Shown here piece after piece: positions 36,032 through 46,541 of a DNA stretch of 64,000 nucleotides. The notes below the pieces were generated by a model that saw only the letters and a program-made list of their open reading frames with translations, searched no databases and was not told the origin of the DNA. Source of the stretch: Thermoactinomyces sp. DSM 45892. Lineage in GTDB: Bacteria; Bacillota; Bacilli; Thermoactinomycetales; Thermoactinomycetaceae. The stretch lies in NCBI RefSeq assembly GCF_900107305.1, contig NZ_FNPL01000004.1, forward strand, positions 158,947-222,946. The letters run 5' to 3'. Position 1 is the stretch's first letter. Every line of letters starts with the position of its first letter. Made by a program: the position numbers and the translations under genes.

Positions 36032-36886
36032 ATGGCATTAGTGTCTATGAATGCATTTTTACCACGAGCCAAAAAAGAAGGGTTTGCGGTAGGTCAGTTT
36101 AATATTAACAACCTAGAATATGTTCAAGCCATTGTAGCGGCAGGGAAAGAGTTGAACTCTCCCTTGATCTTTGGTGCCAGTGAAGGTGCTATTCGCTATA
36201 TGGGCTTAAAGAATGTTGTAGCATTATCGAAGATCGCGGCAGAAGAGTCCGGTTTGCCGATTGCGCTTCATTTAGACCACGGAAGTAGCTTTGAAGTGGT
36301 TATGCAATGTATTCGTGAAGGGTTTTCTTCGGTTATGTTTGACGGTTCCCATTATCCTCTTGAAGAAAATATTCGTCTAACCCAAAAGGTTGTGGAAGCG
36401 GCTCATGCTGTTGGTGTATCTGTAGAGGGTGAGCTTGGAACCATCGGTGGTGTAGAAGATGATTTAGATGTAGCGGATGAAGATGCAACTCTCGCGAATG
36501 CGAAAGATGCGATTCGTTTCTGGCAAGAGACACGTGTAGATGCGATGGCCATTGCTGTAGGAACTGCACACGGGATTTATAAAGGTGAGCCTAAGATTCG
36601 TTTCGATATTATCGAAGAGGTAGCCAATGCAATCGATGCACCCATCGTTCTCCATGGTGGTTCAGGTGTACCGGATGAAGCGATTCGTCAATCCATCACT
36701 CGCGGTGTAGGTAAAATTAACGTGAATACAGAAAACCAAGTAACCAGTACGAAGTTAGTACGTGAGCTTCTTACAAGTAATCAAGAAATGATTGATCCAC
36801 GTAAATACTTAGGTCCAGCGCGTGACGCGATTAAGGAGACAGTGAAAGATAAAATTCGTCTCTTTGGTAGTGAAGGAAAAGCATAA
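36032..36886 (+). CDS. fbaA: class II fructose-bisphosphate aldolase
   Basis: The protein has 284 residues from ATG 36032 (ALVSMNAFLPRAKKEG, as in B. subtilis FbaA; the 12 codons before it are leader sequence). Zinc ligands are in LHLDHG and in VGTAHG and LHGGSG. It cleaves fructose 1,6-bisphosphate in glycolysis and forms it in gluconeogenesis. It is followed by a terminator, then by the transaldolase-like and glpX genes, a central-carbon group. Confidence 0.95.
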   Translation: MALVSMNAFLPRAKKEGFAVGQFNINNLEYVQAIVAAGKELNSPLIFGASEGAIRYMGLKNVVALSKIAAEESGLPIALHLDHGSSFEVVMQCIREGFSSVMFDGSHYPLEENIRLTQKVVEAAHAVGVSVEGELGTIGGVEDDLDVADEDATLANAKDAIRFWQETRVDAMAIAVGTAHGIYKGEPKIRFDIIEEVANAIDAPIVLHGGSGVPDEAIRQSITRGVGKINVNTENQVTSTKLVRELLTSNQEMIDPRKYLGPARDAIKETVKDKIRLFGSEGKA

Positions 36887-36957
36887 GTCCGCCTTTGTCG
36901 AAGATGCATAGTTTGAGGGCAATCGGGTACAATGGGCAGTAGTTGCACAAGTAAAGA

Positions 36958-37005
36958 GTAGATAGATAGGTGCGAAAGGGTGCCTTATCTGTCTACCTTT
37001 TCTTT
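36958..37005 (+). terminator. fbaA terminator
   Basis: A stem of about 15 pairs from GTAGATAGATAGG (36958-36970) to its complement ending GTCTAC (36996), followed by CTTTTCTTTC. Confidence 0.75.
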
Positions 37006-37029
37006 CTTACATAAAGGAGTGGGAAATAG

Positions 37030-37677
37030 ATGAGGTTCTTTTTAGATACAGCAGTTGTGGAAGAAATTCGTGAAGTTCATTCATTAGGATTACTATCAGG
37101 TGTGACGACCAATCCGAGTTTAATTGCTAGTTCTGGTCGTGTGTTTGAAGAGGTACTTGCTGAAATCACTAGCTTTGTAGAGGGCCCAGTGAGTGGAGAA
37201 GTGATGTCTCCTAACCATGAAGGCATGATCGAAGAAGGAGAACGTCTTGCGAAGATTGCTCCTAACTTAAATGTAAAGCTCCCGATGACCTTAGAAGGAT
37301 TAAAGGCAGTTAGTCACTTTGCTAAAAAAGGTATTCAGACAAACGTTACCTTGATTTTCTCTGCTAACCAAGCTTTGATGGCGGCACGAGCAGGGGCGAC
37401 GTTTGTTAGTCCGTTTCTAGGGCGTTTGGATGATATTAGTCATGACGGTGTGGAGCTCATCCAACAAATTCGTGATATCTTTGACACCCACGGTCTCGAT
37501 ACACAAATTATCGCCGCTAGTGTTCGTCACCCCATTCATGTGACTCAAGCGGCTCTGGCTGGAGCTGACATCGCGACGCTTCCGTATAAAATCCTTACTC
37601 AAATGGTGAATCATCCACTCACCACGCAAGGGATTGCGAAGTTTGAAGCAGACTGGAAAAATGCGAAGTCGAAGTAA
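37030..37677 (+). CDS. transaldolase / fructose-6-phosphate aldolase-like protein
   Basis: The 215-residue protein is of the short transaldolase type (TalC/FSA, B. subtilis YwjH). It shows MRFFLDTA at the start, [17 protein letters not shown] with the Schiff-base lysine, and [11 protein letters not shown]. It moves dihydroxyacetone units in the pentose phosphate pathway. Whether it is a transaldolase or an aldolase cannot be settled by eye. AAGGAGTGGG precedes the ATG. Confidence 0.9.
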   Translation: MRFFLDTAVVEEIREVHSLGLLSGVTTNPSLIASSGRVFEEVLAEITSFVEGPVSGEVMSPNHEGMIEEGERLAKIAPNLNVKLPMTLEGLKAVSHFAKKGIQTNVTLIFSANQALMAARAGATFVSPFLGRLDDISHDGVELIQQIRDIFDTHGLDTQIIAASVRHPIHVTQAALAGADIATLPYKILTQMVNHPLTTQGIAKFEADWKNAKSK

Positions 37678-37698
37678 ATAAATATGAGTTAATCTATT

Positions 37699-37730
37699 AG
37701 AGGGGCCCCTGTAGGGGTCCTTCTTCGTTT
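37699..37730 (+). terminator. transaldolase gene terminator
   Basis: AGAGGGGCCCC (37699-37709) pairs with GGGGTCCTTCT (37714-37724) around a 4-base loop, followed by a T-rich tract. Confidence 0.75.
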
Positions 37731-37737
37731 CTTTGTA

Positions 37738-37770
37738 AGCTCTCTATTTGAGCTGTGGTGCCTACATCAG
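37738..37770 (-). repeat. dispersed intergenic repeat, partial copy D
   Basis: The minus strand reads CCACAGCTCAAATAG (37758-37744), matching copies A and B over the core, and GATGTAGGCA precedes it as ATGTATCTGCC precedes copy A. The purine-rich second half of the repeat is not evident. It lies in the 220-base gap before glpX. Confidence 0.45.
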
Positions 37771-37898
37771 CTAATTCAAACAATTCTTCCATCTTTTTAC
37801 ACTATGTGTTACATTTACGCCAAATATAATACACTAATTAAAAGATATGCTATGCTAATTACATAAATAGTCATGAACGAATAAAGGAGATGGGTAGA

Positions 37899-38864
37899 AT
37901 GGAACGAAGTTTAACAATGGAACTTGTACGTGTCACAGAAGCCGCGGCTATTGCGTCCGGCCGTTGGATCGGATCGGGTAAGAAAGACGAAGCTGATGCA
38001 GCGGCTACTTCCGCTATGAGACATGTATTTGATACCATTCCCATGCGTGGAACCGTTGTCATCGGTGAAGGGGAAATGGATGAAGCGCCTATGCTCTATA
38101 TCGGGGAGCGTCTCGGACTCGGCTATCTACCTGAAGTAGACGTGGCTGTTGATCCATTAGAGGGAACCAATATTGTTGCCAATGGTCTATGGAATGCGCT
38201 CGCTGTTGTTGCGTTGGCTCCCAAAGGTGGCTTGCTACATGCCCCTGACATGTATATGGATAAAATAGCAGTGGGCCCAAAAGCAGTTGGACAGGTTGAC
38301 ATAGATGCACCTGTTATTGATAATTTAAAGGCTGTCGCCAGAGCTAACGGCAAAGATATAGAAGACCTAGTAGCTGTATTATTGGATCGTCCTCGTCATG
38401 CTAAGATTATCGAAGAGATTCGCCAGGCGGGTGCGAGAATTAAACTAATACCTGATGGAGATGTAGCCGCCGCTCTAAACACGGGCTTTTATGATACGGG
38501 TGTGGATATATTATTCGGCTCGGGAGGTGCCCCAGAAGGTGTGTTAGCCGCAGTAGGGTTAAAGTGCCTTGGTGGAGAAATGATAGGTAGACTTTTACCA
38601 GAGGATGACGAACAGTTCGAGCGTTGTCTGCGAATGGGGATTGAAGATCCGAAGAAAGTGCTGCGCATGGCCGATCTCGTTCGTACGGAAGATGCTATTT
38701 TTGCCGCAACAGGCGTGACAGATGGGGAATTATTACGTGGTGTTCGCTACAAAGGGGATAAGGTTCAAACTCATTCTTTGGTCATGCGGGCAAAAACAGG
38801 TACAATTCGTTTTATGGAAGGAACGCACAGATTAGAAAAGAAACCAAATTACGTGTTAGAATAG
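37899..38864 (+). CDS. glpX: class II fructose-1,6-bisphosphatase
   Basis: The protein has 321 residues from ATG 37899, 9 bases after AAAGGAG and giving [17 protein letters not shown], as in GlpX. Metal-binding segments are [13 protein letters not shown] and DPLEGTN. It dephosphorylates fructose 1,6-bisphosphate in gluconeogenesis. It is followed by a short hairpin (38870-38891) and rho. Confidence 0.94.
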   Translation: MERSLTMELVRVTEAAAIASGRWIGSGKKDEADAAATSAMRHVFDTIPMRGTVVIGEGEMDEAPMLYIGERLGLGYLPEVDVAVDPLEGTNIVANGLWNALAVVALAPKGGLLHAPDMYMDKIAVGPKAVGQVDIDAPVIDNLKAVARANGKDIEDLVAVLLDRPRHAKIIEEIRQAGARIKLIPDGDVAAALNTGFYDTGVDILFGSGGAPEGVLAAVGLKCLGGEMIGRLLPEDDEQFERCLRMGIEDPKKVLRMADLVRTEDAIFAATGVTDGELLRGVRYKGDKVQTHSLVMRAKTGTIRFMEGTHRLEKKPNYVLE

Positions 38865-38869
38865 ATGGA

Positions 38870-38891
38870 CCTGTTCCCACACTGGAACAGG
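38870..38891 (+). other. intercistronic hairpin between glpX and rho
   Basis: CCTGTTCC (38870-38877) pairs perfectly with GGAACAGG (38884-38891). There is no T-run, so it is more likely an RNA-stability or weak-pause element than a terminator. Confidence 0.4.
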
Positions 38892-38924
38892 CCAAACGTT
38901 CGAGCCTGAAAAAAGTGGTGATAC

Positions 38925-40211
38925 ATGCTTATGGATTATACATTAAGTGATTTAGAGAATCAGAAACTCACAGATTTGTATAAATTGGCAAAAGAATACC
39001 AGATTCCATACTATAGTCAACTCAAAAAGAGAGAATTGATTTTTTCGATTCTAAAAGCAAAAGCAGAAAAAGATGGATTGATGTTTATGGGTGGCGTGTT
39101 AGATGTTTTGCCAGAAGGGTACGGCTTCTTACGCCCGATTAACTTCTTGCCTTCCTCCGAAGATATCTATATATCTGCTTCCCAGATTCGTCGCTTTGAT
39201 CTCCGCCCTGGGGACTTAGTTACTGGAAAAGTACGTGCTCCCAAAGAAAATGAACGTTTTTTTGGCCTACTACATGTGGAAGCTGTAAATGGGCAAGACC
39301 CCGAAGTAGCTGCTGAACGCCTTCATTTCCCTGCACTTACTCCGTTATATCCTCAAAATCGACTTCTATTGGAAACAACGCCAGAAAGAATTTCGACTCG
39401 TACGATGGATTTAATCGCTCCAGTAGGTCTTGGGCAACGTGGATTAATTGTCGCTCAACCCAAAGCTGGGAAAACGATGTTACTGAAAGAGATAGCAAAT
39501 AGTATCTCGGAAAACTACCCGGAGATTGAGTTATTTGTGCTGTTAATTGACGAGCGTCCGGAGGAAGTAACCGATATGCAGCGTTCTGTCAAAGGCGAAG
39601 TAGTAAGCTCGACCTTTGATGAGTTGCCAGAGAACCATATAAAAGTGGCGGAGCTTGTCCTAGAAAGGGCACAACGTTTAGTAGAATCGAAGAAAGATGT
39701 TGTGATTTTATTAGATAGCATTACGAGGCTCGCACGTGCTTATAATCTAGTAATTCCTCCGAGTGGTAGAACATTATCAGGTGGGATTGATCCTGCGGCT
39801 TTTCACCGTCCAAAACGCTTCTTTGGAGCGGCGCGGAATATTGAAGAAGGCGGCAGCTTAACCATCTTGGCGACGGCTCTTGTTGATACCGGTTCCCGTA
39901 TGGATGATGTGATCTATGAGGAATTTAAAGGTACGGGCAACTTAGAGTTACATTTGGATCGGAAATTAGCGGAGCGCCGAATCTTCCCTGCGATCGATAT
40001 TCGCCGTTCGGGAACGCGTCGTGAAGAGTTATTGATGGAGAAGCAGGAACTAGAGAAAATATGGTCTATGCGGAATACTCTTTCGGAGCACCATGATTAT
40101 ACAGAAGCATTCATCCGCAAGTTAAGAAAAACGAAATCGAACGAAGAGTTTTTAGCCTCTTTAGATCAAGAGAAACCGAGAACTTCCGGGCGTCCTACTA
40201 CTGTTTCCTAA
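38925..40211 (+). CDS. rho: transcription termination factor Rho
   Basis: The 428-residue protein has the Rho N-terminal helical domain ([16 protein letters not shown]), the cold-shock-like RNA-binding domain (GYGFLRP), and the RecA-type motor with Walker [10 protein letters not shown], Walker [16 protein letters not shown] and the SGG loop. It is an RNA-dependent hexameric helicase that ends transcription. ATG 38925 or ATG 38931 may be the start; the GTGGTGAT site lies between the ideal positions for each. Its place after glpX matches Bacillus. Confidence 0.96.
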   Translation: MLMDYTLSDLENQKLTDLYKLAKEYQIPYYSQLKKRELIFSILKAKAEKDGLMFMGGVLDVLPEGYGFLRPINFLPSSEDIYISASQIRRFDLRPGDLVTGKVRAPKENERFFGLLHVEAVNGQDPEVAAERLHFPALTPLYPQNRLLLETTPERISTRTMDLIAPVGLGQRGLIVAQPKAGKTMLLKEIANSISENYPEIELFVLLIDERPEEVTDMQRSVKGEVVSSTFDELPENHIKVAELVLERAQRLVESKKDVVILLDSITRLARAYNLVIPPSGRTLSGGIDPAAFHRPKRFFGAARNIEEGGSLTILATALVDTGSRMDDVIYEEFKGTGNLELHLDRKLAERRIFPAIDIRRSGTRREELLMEKQELEKIWSMRNTLSEHHDYTEAFIRKLRKTKSNEEFLASLDQEKPRTSGRPTTVS

Positions 40212-40309
40212 CATGCATATTTCTTTTTTTGACATACAACACTCTCAAAGCACATAAGAATGTTTCGGGTACTTACCCTAACCAATCCTTGATCTGAGGT
40301 GTTGATGAA

Positions 40310-41335
40310 ATGTCCCGCAAAAAAGCGCTTTTGGCTTCTTCATTGGCCATTTGTTCTGCATCTACTGCTTGGGCGATAGGCACCGATTCTCATTCGATAC
40401 TCGGTGAGAATCTGGGAAAGACGGATGGCGATGGTGAGCCGTTGCAGATTACCATGCGGAATACAGCCAATGTCCTTCCGAAGCTCACGTATTACGCAGG
40501 TAGTCTTGCAGAACTCAAAAGGAAACCGATCTTGTACAGAGTGCAAAGAGGTGACACACTAAGTGAGATCGGTTCCCTATTCCAAGTGCCACATCCAGAG
40601 ATCGCGAATCAAAATGAAGTGCAGAATCCACGCTTATTGTCAGTTGGGCGCAATCTCACCATTCCGCTCAGGGTGAAGTTGGTCGCTGTTCGTTCTGGAG
40701 ATACGATCGATTCCGTCGCCAGTACGTATCGAACGACTAAAGATTTACTTCTTCACCTAAATCCGTCGCTCGGAGAATCACCCGTTTTATCTGTCGATAG
40801 CTTACTATTCGTTCCAAAAGAAGAGTTGGTTGCTTTGCCTGAGGCTAAACAAGATGTTCCAAAACAATCAGCCCCCAAAAAGCAAAAGATGAAAGTAAGC
40901 AAAACGACTCCTGCGAACAAAAAATCTGTTAAGCAGGTAGCTCCCCCTCGATTAGGTAATGAGCGGTTTATCTGGCCCGTTAACGGTAGAGTGACAAGTA
41001 ACTTTGGTTGGCGAAATGGACGTCAGCATAAAGGGGTGGACATCTGGAGTGAGCAGAAGTCAAAGGAACCCATTTTTGCTGCGGCGAGTGGAACGGTCGT
41101 AAAAGCAGGATATTCAGGCGCATATGGAAACTTGGTTGTGATCGACCATGGGGACGGTTGGGTCACGTACTATGCACATTTGAGTCGAATATTGGTCGGA
41201 AAAGGAAGTACAGTTTCCCGAGGGGAACAAATAGGTTTTATGGGAATAACAGGTAATGCGACCGGCTATCATCTTCATTTTGAAGTACACAAAAACGGTT
41301 CTGTATTAAATCCATTGCAAGTATTACCTAAATAA
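40310..41335 (+). CDS. secreted cell-wall peptidase: two LysM domains plus M23
   Basis: The 341-residue protein has an N-terminal signal peptide (cleavage near AWA). Two LysM motifs follow, YRVQRGDTLSEIGSLF at about 77 and VAVRSGDTIDSVAST at about 125. A basic linker and a zinc M23 (LytM-type) endopeptidase domain come next, with HKGVDIW, YYAHLS and HLHFEVH. It should bind peptidoglycan and cut peptide crosslinks, in growth or sporulation. GAGGTG precedes the ATG. Confidence 0.9.
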   Translation: MSRKKALLASSLAICSASTAWAIGTDSHSILGENLGKTDGDGEPLQITMRNTANVLPKLTYYAGSLAELKRKPILYRVQRGDTLSEIGSLFQVPHPEIANQNEVQNPRLLSVGRNLTIPLRVKLVAVRSGDTIDSVASTYRTTKDLLLHLNPSLGESPVLSVDSLLFVPKEELVALPEAKQDVPKQSAPKKQKMKVSKTTPANKKSVKQVAPPRLGNERFIWPVNGRVTSNFGWRNGRQHKGVDIWSEQKSKEPIFAAASGTVVKAGYSGAYGNLVVIDHGDGWVTYYAHLSRILVGKGSTVSRGEQIGFMGITGNATGYHLHFEVHKNGSVLNPLQVLPK

Positions 41336-41396
41336 GCCATAAGCCCTCTTCACTTTGGAAAAAGAGAAATGGACGTAGCTGAGTCAGTCCCTCATC

Positions 41397-41425
41397 TTGC
41401 AGTCCTAAAGCGTTCATGCTATAAT
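41397..41425 (+). promoter_or_regulatory. rpmE promoter
   Basis: TTGCAG (41397-41402), a 17-base spacer and a perfect TATAAT (41420-41425), 60 bases before the rpmE start. Confidence 0.75.
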
Positions 41426-41485
41426 ACATCAGTAGTTTTCAACTTCGAAAACGTTTAGGATCGGATTAAGGAAGAGGTGAACTCG

Positions 41486-41686
41486 ATGAAAGCAGCTATT
41501 CATCCAGAATACAAAGCCGCTACTGTAAGTTGTGCTTGCGGTAACACTTTTGAAACTGGGTCGACCAAAGCAGAATTGAAAGTGGATATTTGTTCCGCTT
41601 GTCATCCATTCTATACAGGTAAACAAAAAATGGTAAACGCTGGTGGGCGTGTCGATCGTTTCAAAAAGAAATATAACATTGGTTAA
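41486..41686 (+). CDS. rpmE: 50S ribosomal protein L31, zinc-binding type
   Basis: The protein has 66 residues from ATG 41486, after GAGGTG; GTG 41477 overlaps that site. Cysteines 16, 18, 36 and 39 (CAC and CSAC) form the zinc site of the C+ form of L31. In Bacillus the zinc form is used when zinc is sufficient and replaced by a C- form on starvation. It is monocistronic with its own promoter and terminator. Confidence 0.96.
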   Translation: MKAAIHPEYKAATVSCACGNTFETGSTKAELKVDICSACHPFYTGKQKMVNAGGRVDRFKKKYNIG

Positions 41687-41714
41687 TATGATAAATTGGA
41701 TGGGTTTTCCCATG

Positions 41715-41752
41715 GGCAAGCGAGCTATCACCCGCTTGCCTTTTCATTTTCT
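41715..41752 (+). terminator. rpmE terminator
   Basis: GGCAAGCG (41715-41722) pairs with CGCTTGCC (41733-41740), followed by TTTTCATTTTC. Confidence 0.85.
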
Positions 41753-41788
41753 TTAAGCGATACATTCATAGTATGGGAGGTACGGTCT

Positions 41789-42376
41789 TTGCAATTGATG
41801 CATAAAGAAGGTTGGATTGAGGTTATCTGTGGTGGGATGTTTTCAGGGAAGAGTGAAGAGTTAATTCGACGTATTCGAAGAGCGAGGATTGCCAAGCAGG
41901 AAGTTCAGGCCTTTAAACCAGCAATCGACGATCGATATCATGCGGAGTCGATAGCCTCGCACAACGGTCTTATGGCTGAAGCGAAAGCGATTCGGGATCC
42001 GTATGAAATTTTATCAGCGGTTAAAAGTACAACAAATGTTGTGGCGATTGATGAAGTTCAATTCTTCTCCGAAGAGATCGTAGAGGTGTGTCAAACATTA
42101 GCAGATCGTGGCATGCGAGTCATCTGTGCTGGTCTGGATCAAGATTTCCGAGGACGAGCTTTCGGACCTACTCCTCATTTACTTGCTATTGCTGAATACG
42201 CGACGAAACTACAAGCTATCTGTGTACAATGCGGTCAGCCAGCAGCTAGGACCCAACGTCTGATTGATGGGAAACCTGCTGGAAAAGATGAGCCGATTAT
42301 TTTGGTTGGCGCCGATGAGCAGTACGAAGCCCGTTGCAGGCATTGCCACGAAGTACCTAAGGAAAGGGAAATATAA
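41789..42376 (+). CDS. tdk: thymidine kinase
   Basis: TTG 41789 is chosen as the start: GGGAGG lies 8 bases before it, and the resulting 195 residues begin MQLMHKEGW, like B. subtilis Tdk. The P-loop is [12 protein letters not shown], and the zinc site has CVQCG and CRHCH. It phosphorylates thymidine in nucleotide salvage. Codons from 41696 would overlap the rpmE terminator. Confidence 0.93.
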   Translation: MQLMHKEGWIEVICGGMFSGKSEELIRRIRRARIAKQEVQAFKPAIDDRYHAESIASHNGLMAEAKAIRDPYEILSAVKSTTNVVAIDEVQFFSEEIVEVCQTLADRGMRVICAGLDQDFRGRAFGPTPHLLAIAEYATKLQAICVQCGQPAARTQRLIDGKPAGKDEPIILVGADEQYEARCRHCHEVPKEREI

Positions 42377-42390
42377 GTGGATACATACAT

Positions 42391-42416
42391 AGAGCCCCCA
42401 TCGGGCTTTTTCTTTT
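42391..42416 (+). terminator. tdk terminator
   Basis: AGCCC and GGGCT form a short GC stem (42393-42407), followed by TTTTTCTTTTT. Confidence 0.7.
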
Positions 42417-42476
42417 TATATGGAAATTTATACCAAATTATGTTTTCATAATAGTAGATGAATGGGGGCGGTATAA

Positions 42477-43235
42477 ATGAGATGGGTAAGCTTGATTCTG
42501 TGTAGTGTTCTAATGACTGGGTGTACTGGCTGGGAATTATTCGGACAGCCCGGTGTATCAACCGATCGTGCAACGAAACAAGCCCGTGCGTTAGTAGGAA
42601 AAGCACAACAAGCAGTTCAAAACAATGCAGGGTGGCAGGCAAGATTATATATCGAAAATGCAGATAAAAAAGAGAATTTAGAGGTGACTTGTGTAAAGGA
42701 AGATGTAAGTATTCGGTATATAAATGATGTTCCCACACAGCAATATGAGATGGTGTTTGTGAAAGAGAAAGCACCGTATCTGTTTGTGAAGGCAGGTGGA
42801 AGGTGGAGCAAGGAGACAGTTGGATCAGATGCCGTTTCTGCAAACTTTCAGATGTTATGCGAATTGGTCAACCCTACCTATGTGCTACAAGGGCTTGCAA
42901 AAGACCATAAAAACAAGTTTCAGCTTACTGAGCAAGGCGATGATTGGATTATCGATGTGAAAGTAAGCGATCAAGATACGGAAGTATTTCAAAACTATTT
43001 AGGCAAGCGAAGCCGTGATAAGTTAGAAACGGCTAATCATCAAGAGACGATCTCATACCGATTGTTTTTAAATAAGGGAAGTCATCAAGTACAGAAGGTT
43101 GAACGGAGAGAAGAAACGAAGGACTCACAAGGAAAGACGAGCATATTCTTCTACCATACAAATGAAATTGTGGAAGCGAAAGGGGTTCGACTTTCCACAG
43201 AAGCCCTCCAAGCTCCCTTATCGGGTGATAAGTAG
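42477..43235 (+). CDS. lipoprotein of unknown function
   Basis: The 252-residue protein has a short lipoprotein signal peptide with lipobox MTGC (Cys16). The mature part is a beta-rich domain with repeated charged strands and two further cysteines (VTCVK, QMLCEL). It resembles the LolA-like or outer-leaflet lipoprotein folds often seen in Bacillota, but I cannot name a family. It stands alone between tdk and the convergent CPBP protease gene. Confidence 0.7.
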   Translation: MRWVSLILCSVLMTGCTGWELFGQPGVSTDRATKQARALVGKAQQAVQNNAGWQARLYIENADKKENLEVTCVKEDVSIRYINDVPTQQYEMVFVKEKAPYLFVKAGGRWSKETVGSDAVSANFQMLCELVNPTYVLQGLAKDHKNKFQLTEQGDDWIIDVKVSDQDTEVFQNYLGKRSRDKLETANHQETISYRLFLNKGSHQVQKVERREETKDSQGKTSIFFYHTNEIVEAKGVRLSTEALQAPLSGDK

Positions 43236-43361
43236 CGCTTGGAGGAGAATTCTTATTTCATTTCATCATATGCTGATGGAACATGCTCCTATGACAAAAA
43301 GGACGAGCACAGCTTATGCATATTTTTGGATAGACGAAGGGCCTTATATAGATCGGGTCTT

Positions 43362-44333
43362 CTACGGGAAAAAATAGCCTAAGGCTCCTACCATGATGTT
43401 ATAGGAAGCATGAATGACCATCGTATAGGTAGTAGAACAACGTTTGCGGAAATACCCCATACCAAAGCCTAAAACCAGAACCACAATCGTACCAATACTA
43501 AGACCGTAGTTAGAATGAGTCAGGGCAAAAAGAATACTGGTTAGAATGATCCCAAAACGAGGTTGCAAGGCTCCACGGAATACTAATTCTTCTCCTAAAG
43601 CGGCTGCGAGGCCGATGGAGATAATGCCGATCACACTGTTAAATAGTGGAGCCATAAGCGCTTCGTTTACCTTTAATACTTCTTGTTCTCCAGATAGACC
43701 GAGCTGGGTATAAACCATGGTAAGTCCCGACTGTAAGAACACAAATACAATGGCTACGGCAATCGCACCTAAAAGTTGCTTGAAGGAAAGGCGATAGAGT
43801 CCGAGGCGTTCTCTGGTTTGTTGCCAATTTCTTCGGGTCAGATAACCTACACCTATGACTGCAAGTGCAGCACATAAAATGTTTTGAGCCCAGAGGCTGG
43901 AGAGGGAAGAGAATAATGTAATCGTTTTTTGTTGTACGTCTGCCAGGCTTGTGGGCATGATTAAGGATTGAAAGAGTGTAGTAGGAATTAAGATGCTTGT
44001 TAGCAACGCAAATGTATGTACATGTGAATTTGGGTTGATGGGAATCAGTTTGGCTAACCCTTTTCTTACAGCAGGAATGAGGAAGGAAAGTCCTAGGATA
44101 GAGGCAAGGATTACCGCAATAGTATAGATGTTTTTAGTAGTAGCCAGCAATGCAATGAGGATTACAAGGAGATACATACATGCATACAGAGCTTGTATGA
44201 TGTGAGAGACGCTACTCCAACTGTTGGTTCCTTTCACTTGTATTGTGTAATCCACTTTGTTTACGAGATATGCAAATAAGATCAAGAGTGAAAATGATGC
44301 GATTAAGAAAATGATTTCCGTATAGTCGTTCAT
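43362..44333 (-). CDS. CPBP-family intramembrane metalloprotease
   Basis: The protein has 323 residues from ATG 44333, which follows AAGGAGC; the longer frame to 44399 is promoter sequence. It has about eight membrane segments and the Abi/CPBP motifs GEELVFRG (EExxxR), ALTHSN and HASYNIMVG near the C-terminus. Relatives are CAAX prenyl proteases and proteins tied to bacteriocin immunity or membrane-anchor processing. The substrate is unknown. It is convergent with the lipoprotein gene and divergent from prfA. Confidence 0.85.
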   Translation of the reverse strand: MNDYTEIIFLIASFSLLILFAYLVNKVDYTIQVKGTNSWSSVSHIIQALYACMYLLVILIALLATTKNIYTIAVILASILGLSFLIPAVRKGLAKLIPINPNSHVHTFALLTSILIPTTLFQSLIMPTSLADVQQKTITLFSSLSSLWAQNILCAALAVIGVGYLTRRNWQQTRERLGLYRLSFKQLLGAIAVAIVFVFLQSGLTMVYTQLGLSGEQEVLKVNEALMAPLFNSVIGIISIGLAAALGEELVFRGALQPRFGIILTSILFALTHSNYGLSIGTIVVLVLGFGMGYFRKRCSTTYTMVIHASYNIMVGALGYFFP

Positions 44334-44485
44334 GAATATGCTCCTTTTTATAAAGAATATATCTTGATGGTACCATATTCGATGAGGAATCTTTCTCATT
44401 TCTCATCAGTTGTGTTAGAATAAATCTTATGCTATAAATTCCGATATATTGTTAAGTTTGTCTACTGAATAAGGAGTGAGCCCCA

Positions 44486-45559
44486 TTGCTGGATCGTCTG
44501 GAAGCGATTCATCGCCGCTATGAAGAGCTAAGTCAGTTACTCTGTACACCAGAAGTAATTAGCGACTCTAATAAATTGCGTACCTATTCAAAAGAGCAAT
44601 CCTCGATTGAAGAGCAAAATCAAGCTTATTTAGAATATAAACAAGTACTTGAACAATACCAAGACGCAAAAGCGATGTTAGAAGATAAATTAGATGACGA
44701 GATGCGTGAGCTAGTCAAGATGGAACTGGAAGAGTTAACGCCTCGTAAAAAAGAGTTAGAGGAACAAATTAAAGTTCTCCTACTGCCGAAAGATCCGAAT
44801 GATGATAAGAACGTAATCGTTGAGGTTCGTGGTGCGGCAGGAGGAGATGAAGCTGCGTTATTTGCCTCTGATCTTTATCGTATGTATACCCGATTTGCGG
44901 AACGTCAAGGCTGGAAAGTAGAAATATTGGAACTGAGTGCAACCGGTCTGGGCGGCACGAAAGAAGTAGTTTTCTCTATTCAAGGAAATGGTGCCTACTC
45001 CCGCTTGAAATTTGAAAGCGGTGCGCACCGTGTTCAGCGTGTCCCTTCTACTGAATCGGGCGGACGAATTCATACCTCTACGGCTACTGTAGCTGTTTTG
45101 CCAGAAGCAGAGGAAGTAGAGATTGAAATTCACGAAAAAGATTTGCGGATTGATACATTCTGTTCCAGTGGACCCGGTGGACAAAGTGTAAACACGACGA
45201 AGTCTGCGGTTCGGATTACTCATATTCCAACAGGGATCGCTGTGTCTTGTCAGGATGAGAAATCGCAAATTAGTAATAAAGATAAGGCGATGCGTGTTCT
45301 TCGCGCCCGTTTATATGATATGAAGCAACAAGAAGAATTAGCGAAACAAGCAAGTGCACGTAAAAGTGCGGTAGGGTCTGGAGATCGTAGTGAACGAATT
45401 CGTACCTACAATTTCCCGCAAAGCCGTGTAACGGATCATCGCATCGGCTTAACACTTCACCGTCTAGACGCGATTTTAGATGGAGATTTGCAAGAAGTAA
45501 TTGATGCTTTGATTATGACGTATCAGCAAGAGATGTTACAATCTACCACAGAGGGTTAA
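44486..45559 (+). CDS. prfA: peptide chain release factor 1
   Basis: The 357-residue protein has the catalytic GGQ in [17 protein letters not shown] and the codon-recognition region of class I release factors. A TTG start follows AAGGAGTGAG. RF1 ends translation at UAA and UAG. It precedes prmC, whose product methylates the GGQ glutamine, an arrangement conserved across bacteria. Confidence 0.96.
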   Translation: MLDRLEAIHRRYEELSQLLCTPEVISDSNKLRTYSKEQSSIEEQNQAYLEYKQVLEQYQDAKAMLEDKLDDEMRELVKMELEELTPRKKELEEQIKVLLLPKDPNDDKNVIVEVRGAAGGDEAALFASDLYRMYTRFAERQGWKVEILELSATGLGGTKEVVFSIQGNGAYSRLKFESGAHRVQRVPSTESGGRIHTSTATVAVLPEAEEVEIEIHEKDLRIDTFCSSGPGGQSVNTTKSAVRITHIPTGIAVSCQDEKSQISNKDKAMRVLRARLYDMKQQEELAKQASARKSAVGSGDRSERIRTYNFPQSRVTDHRIGLTLHRLDAILDGDLQEVIDALIMTYQQEMLQSTTEG

Positions 45560-45580
45560 TGTGGATCAGGAGGAATCCCA

Positions 45581-46456
45581 ATGCATACCGGTCAAACGAT
45601 TCGGGAGGCATTTGCAGGGGCTTCCTCTTTTTTACGAGAAAGAGGAAGCGATTCACCCGAATTTGAAGCAGAGTTGTTATTGCGCCGTTTGTTAAGAATG
45701 AATCGAACACAATTGTTTATGAAGATGGCAGAGCCTTTTCCGGCTGATGTAGCATTGGAGTGGAGTAAGTGGCTAGAACGTAGAGTAGAAGGGGAACCGA
45801 TCCAATACATCATAGGGGATCAAGAGTTTTATGGGCGAATGTATGAAGTAAATCCGTCCGTCTTGATTCCAAGACCCGAAACGGAGCTACTCGTCGAAGG
45901 GGTTCTTCGAGAAGGGAAGCGTCTGTTTGGTGAGGAAGAGGTTCGGGTGGCAGAAGTAGGGACTGGAAGCGGTTGCATCTCGATTAGTTTGGTGTTAGAG
46001 GCTCCTGATTGGACTGTGACGACCGTTGATCTCTCTTCGGAAGCCTTGGGTGTTGCTCGCCGAAATGCGGCCTCTTACGACGTTCTAGAGCGGGTGGAGT
46101 TTATACAGGGGAATTTAGTGGAGCCCCTTATTTCAAAAAAAGATCGGTTTCAGATTTTTGTTTCCAATCCACCTTATATTTCAAGTGATGAGATGTTAGG
46201 CTTAGAAAAGCAAGTTCGATCCTTTGAGCCACATTTAGCGTTACACGGTGGGAGTGATGGACTAGATCTCTATCGACTGCTCTGTCGTGACTTAGGTTCG
46301 TGGCCGAATCTCCGGCTGATTGCTTTTGAGATTGGTGCTAGTCAGGGAGAAGAGGTTAAAAGATTGGTTCAATCGATTCCGGGTATGTCAAAGACTGAAA
46401 TTCGCCGGGATTATGCTGGTTTGGATCGAATGGTCTTCGGATGGCGCCATGTGTAA
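45581..46456 (+). CDS. prmC: release factor glutamine methyltransferase
   Basis: The 291-residue protein has an N-terminal helical domain, then a class I SAM methyltransferase fold with EVGTGSGCISISL and the glutamine-binding VSNPPYIS. It methylates the GGQ glutamine of RF1 and RF2. It starts 21 bases after prfA with CAGGAGGAAT before the ATG. Confidence 0.95.
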   Translation: MHTGQTIREAFAGASSFLRERGSDSPEFEAELLLRRLLRMNRTQLFMKMAEPFPADVALEWSKWLERRVEGEPIQYIIGDQEFYGRMYEVNPSVLIPRPETELLVEGVLREGKRLFGEEEVRVAEVGTGSGCISISLVLEAPDWTVTTVDLSSEALGVARRNAASYDVLERVEFIQGNLVEPLISKKDRFQIFVSNPPYISSDEMLGLEKQVRSFEPHLALHGGSDGLDLYRLLCRDLGSWPNLRLIAFEIGASQGEEVKRLVQSIPGMSKTEIRRDYAGLDRMVFGWRHV

Positions 46457-46541
46457 CTGGTAAAATTTTTCATAAAAAACAGATTAAATCCCCCGTAACT
46501 TGTCCATACTGAAAGTAGGATGATGAGGGGGAAATCTTGAT

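Noticed and set aside
42235..42843. 202-residue minus-strand ORF
   Set aside because: Spans the tdk 3' end, its terminator and the lipoprotein start, which are all better supported on the plus strand.
43099..43377. 92-residue plus-strand ORF overlapping the end of the lipoprotein gene
   Set aside because: Most of it overlaps a real gene in another frame, there is no ribosome site, and it reaches into the convergent CPBP gene.
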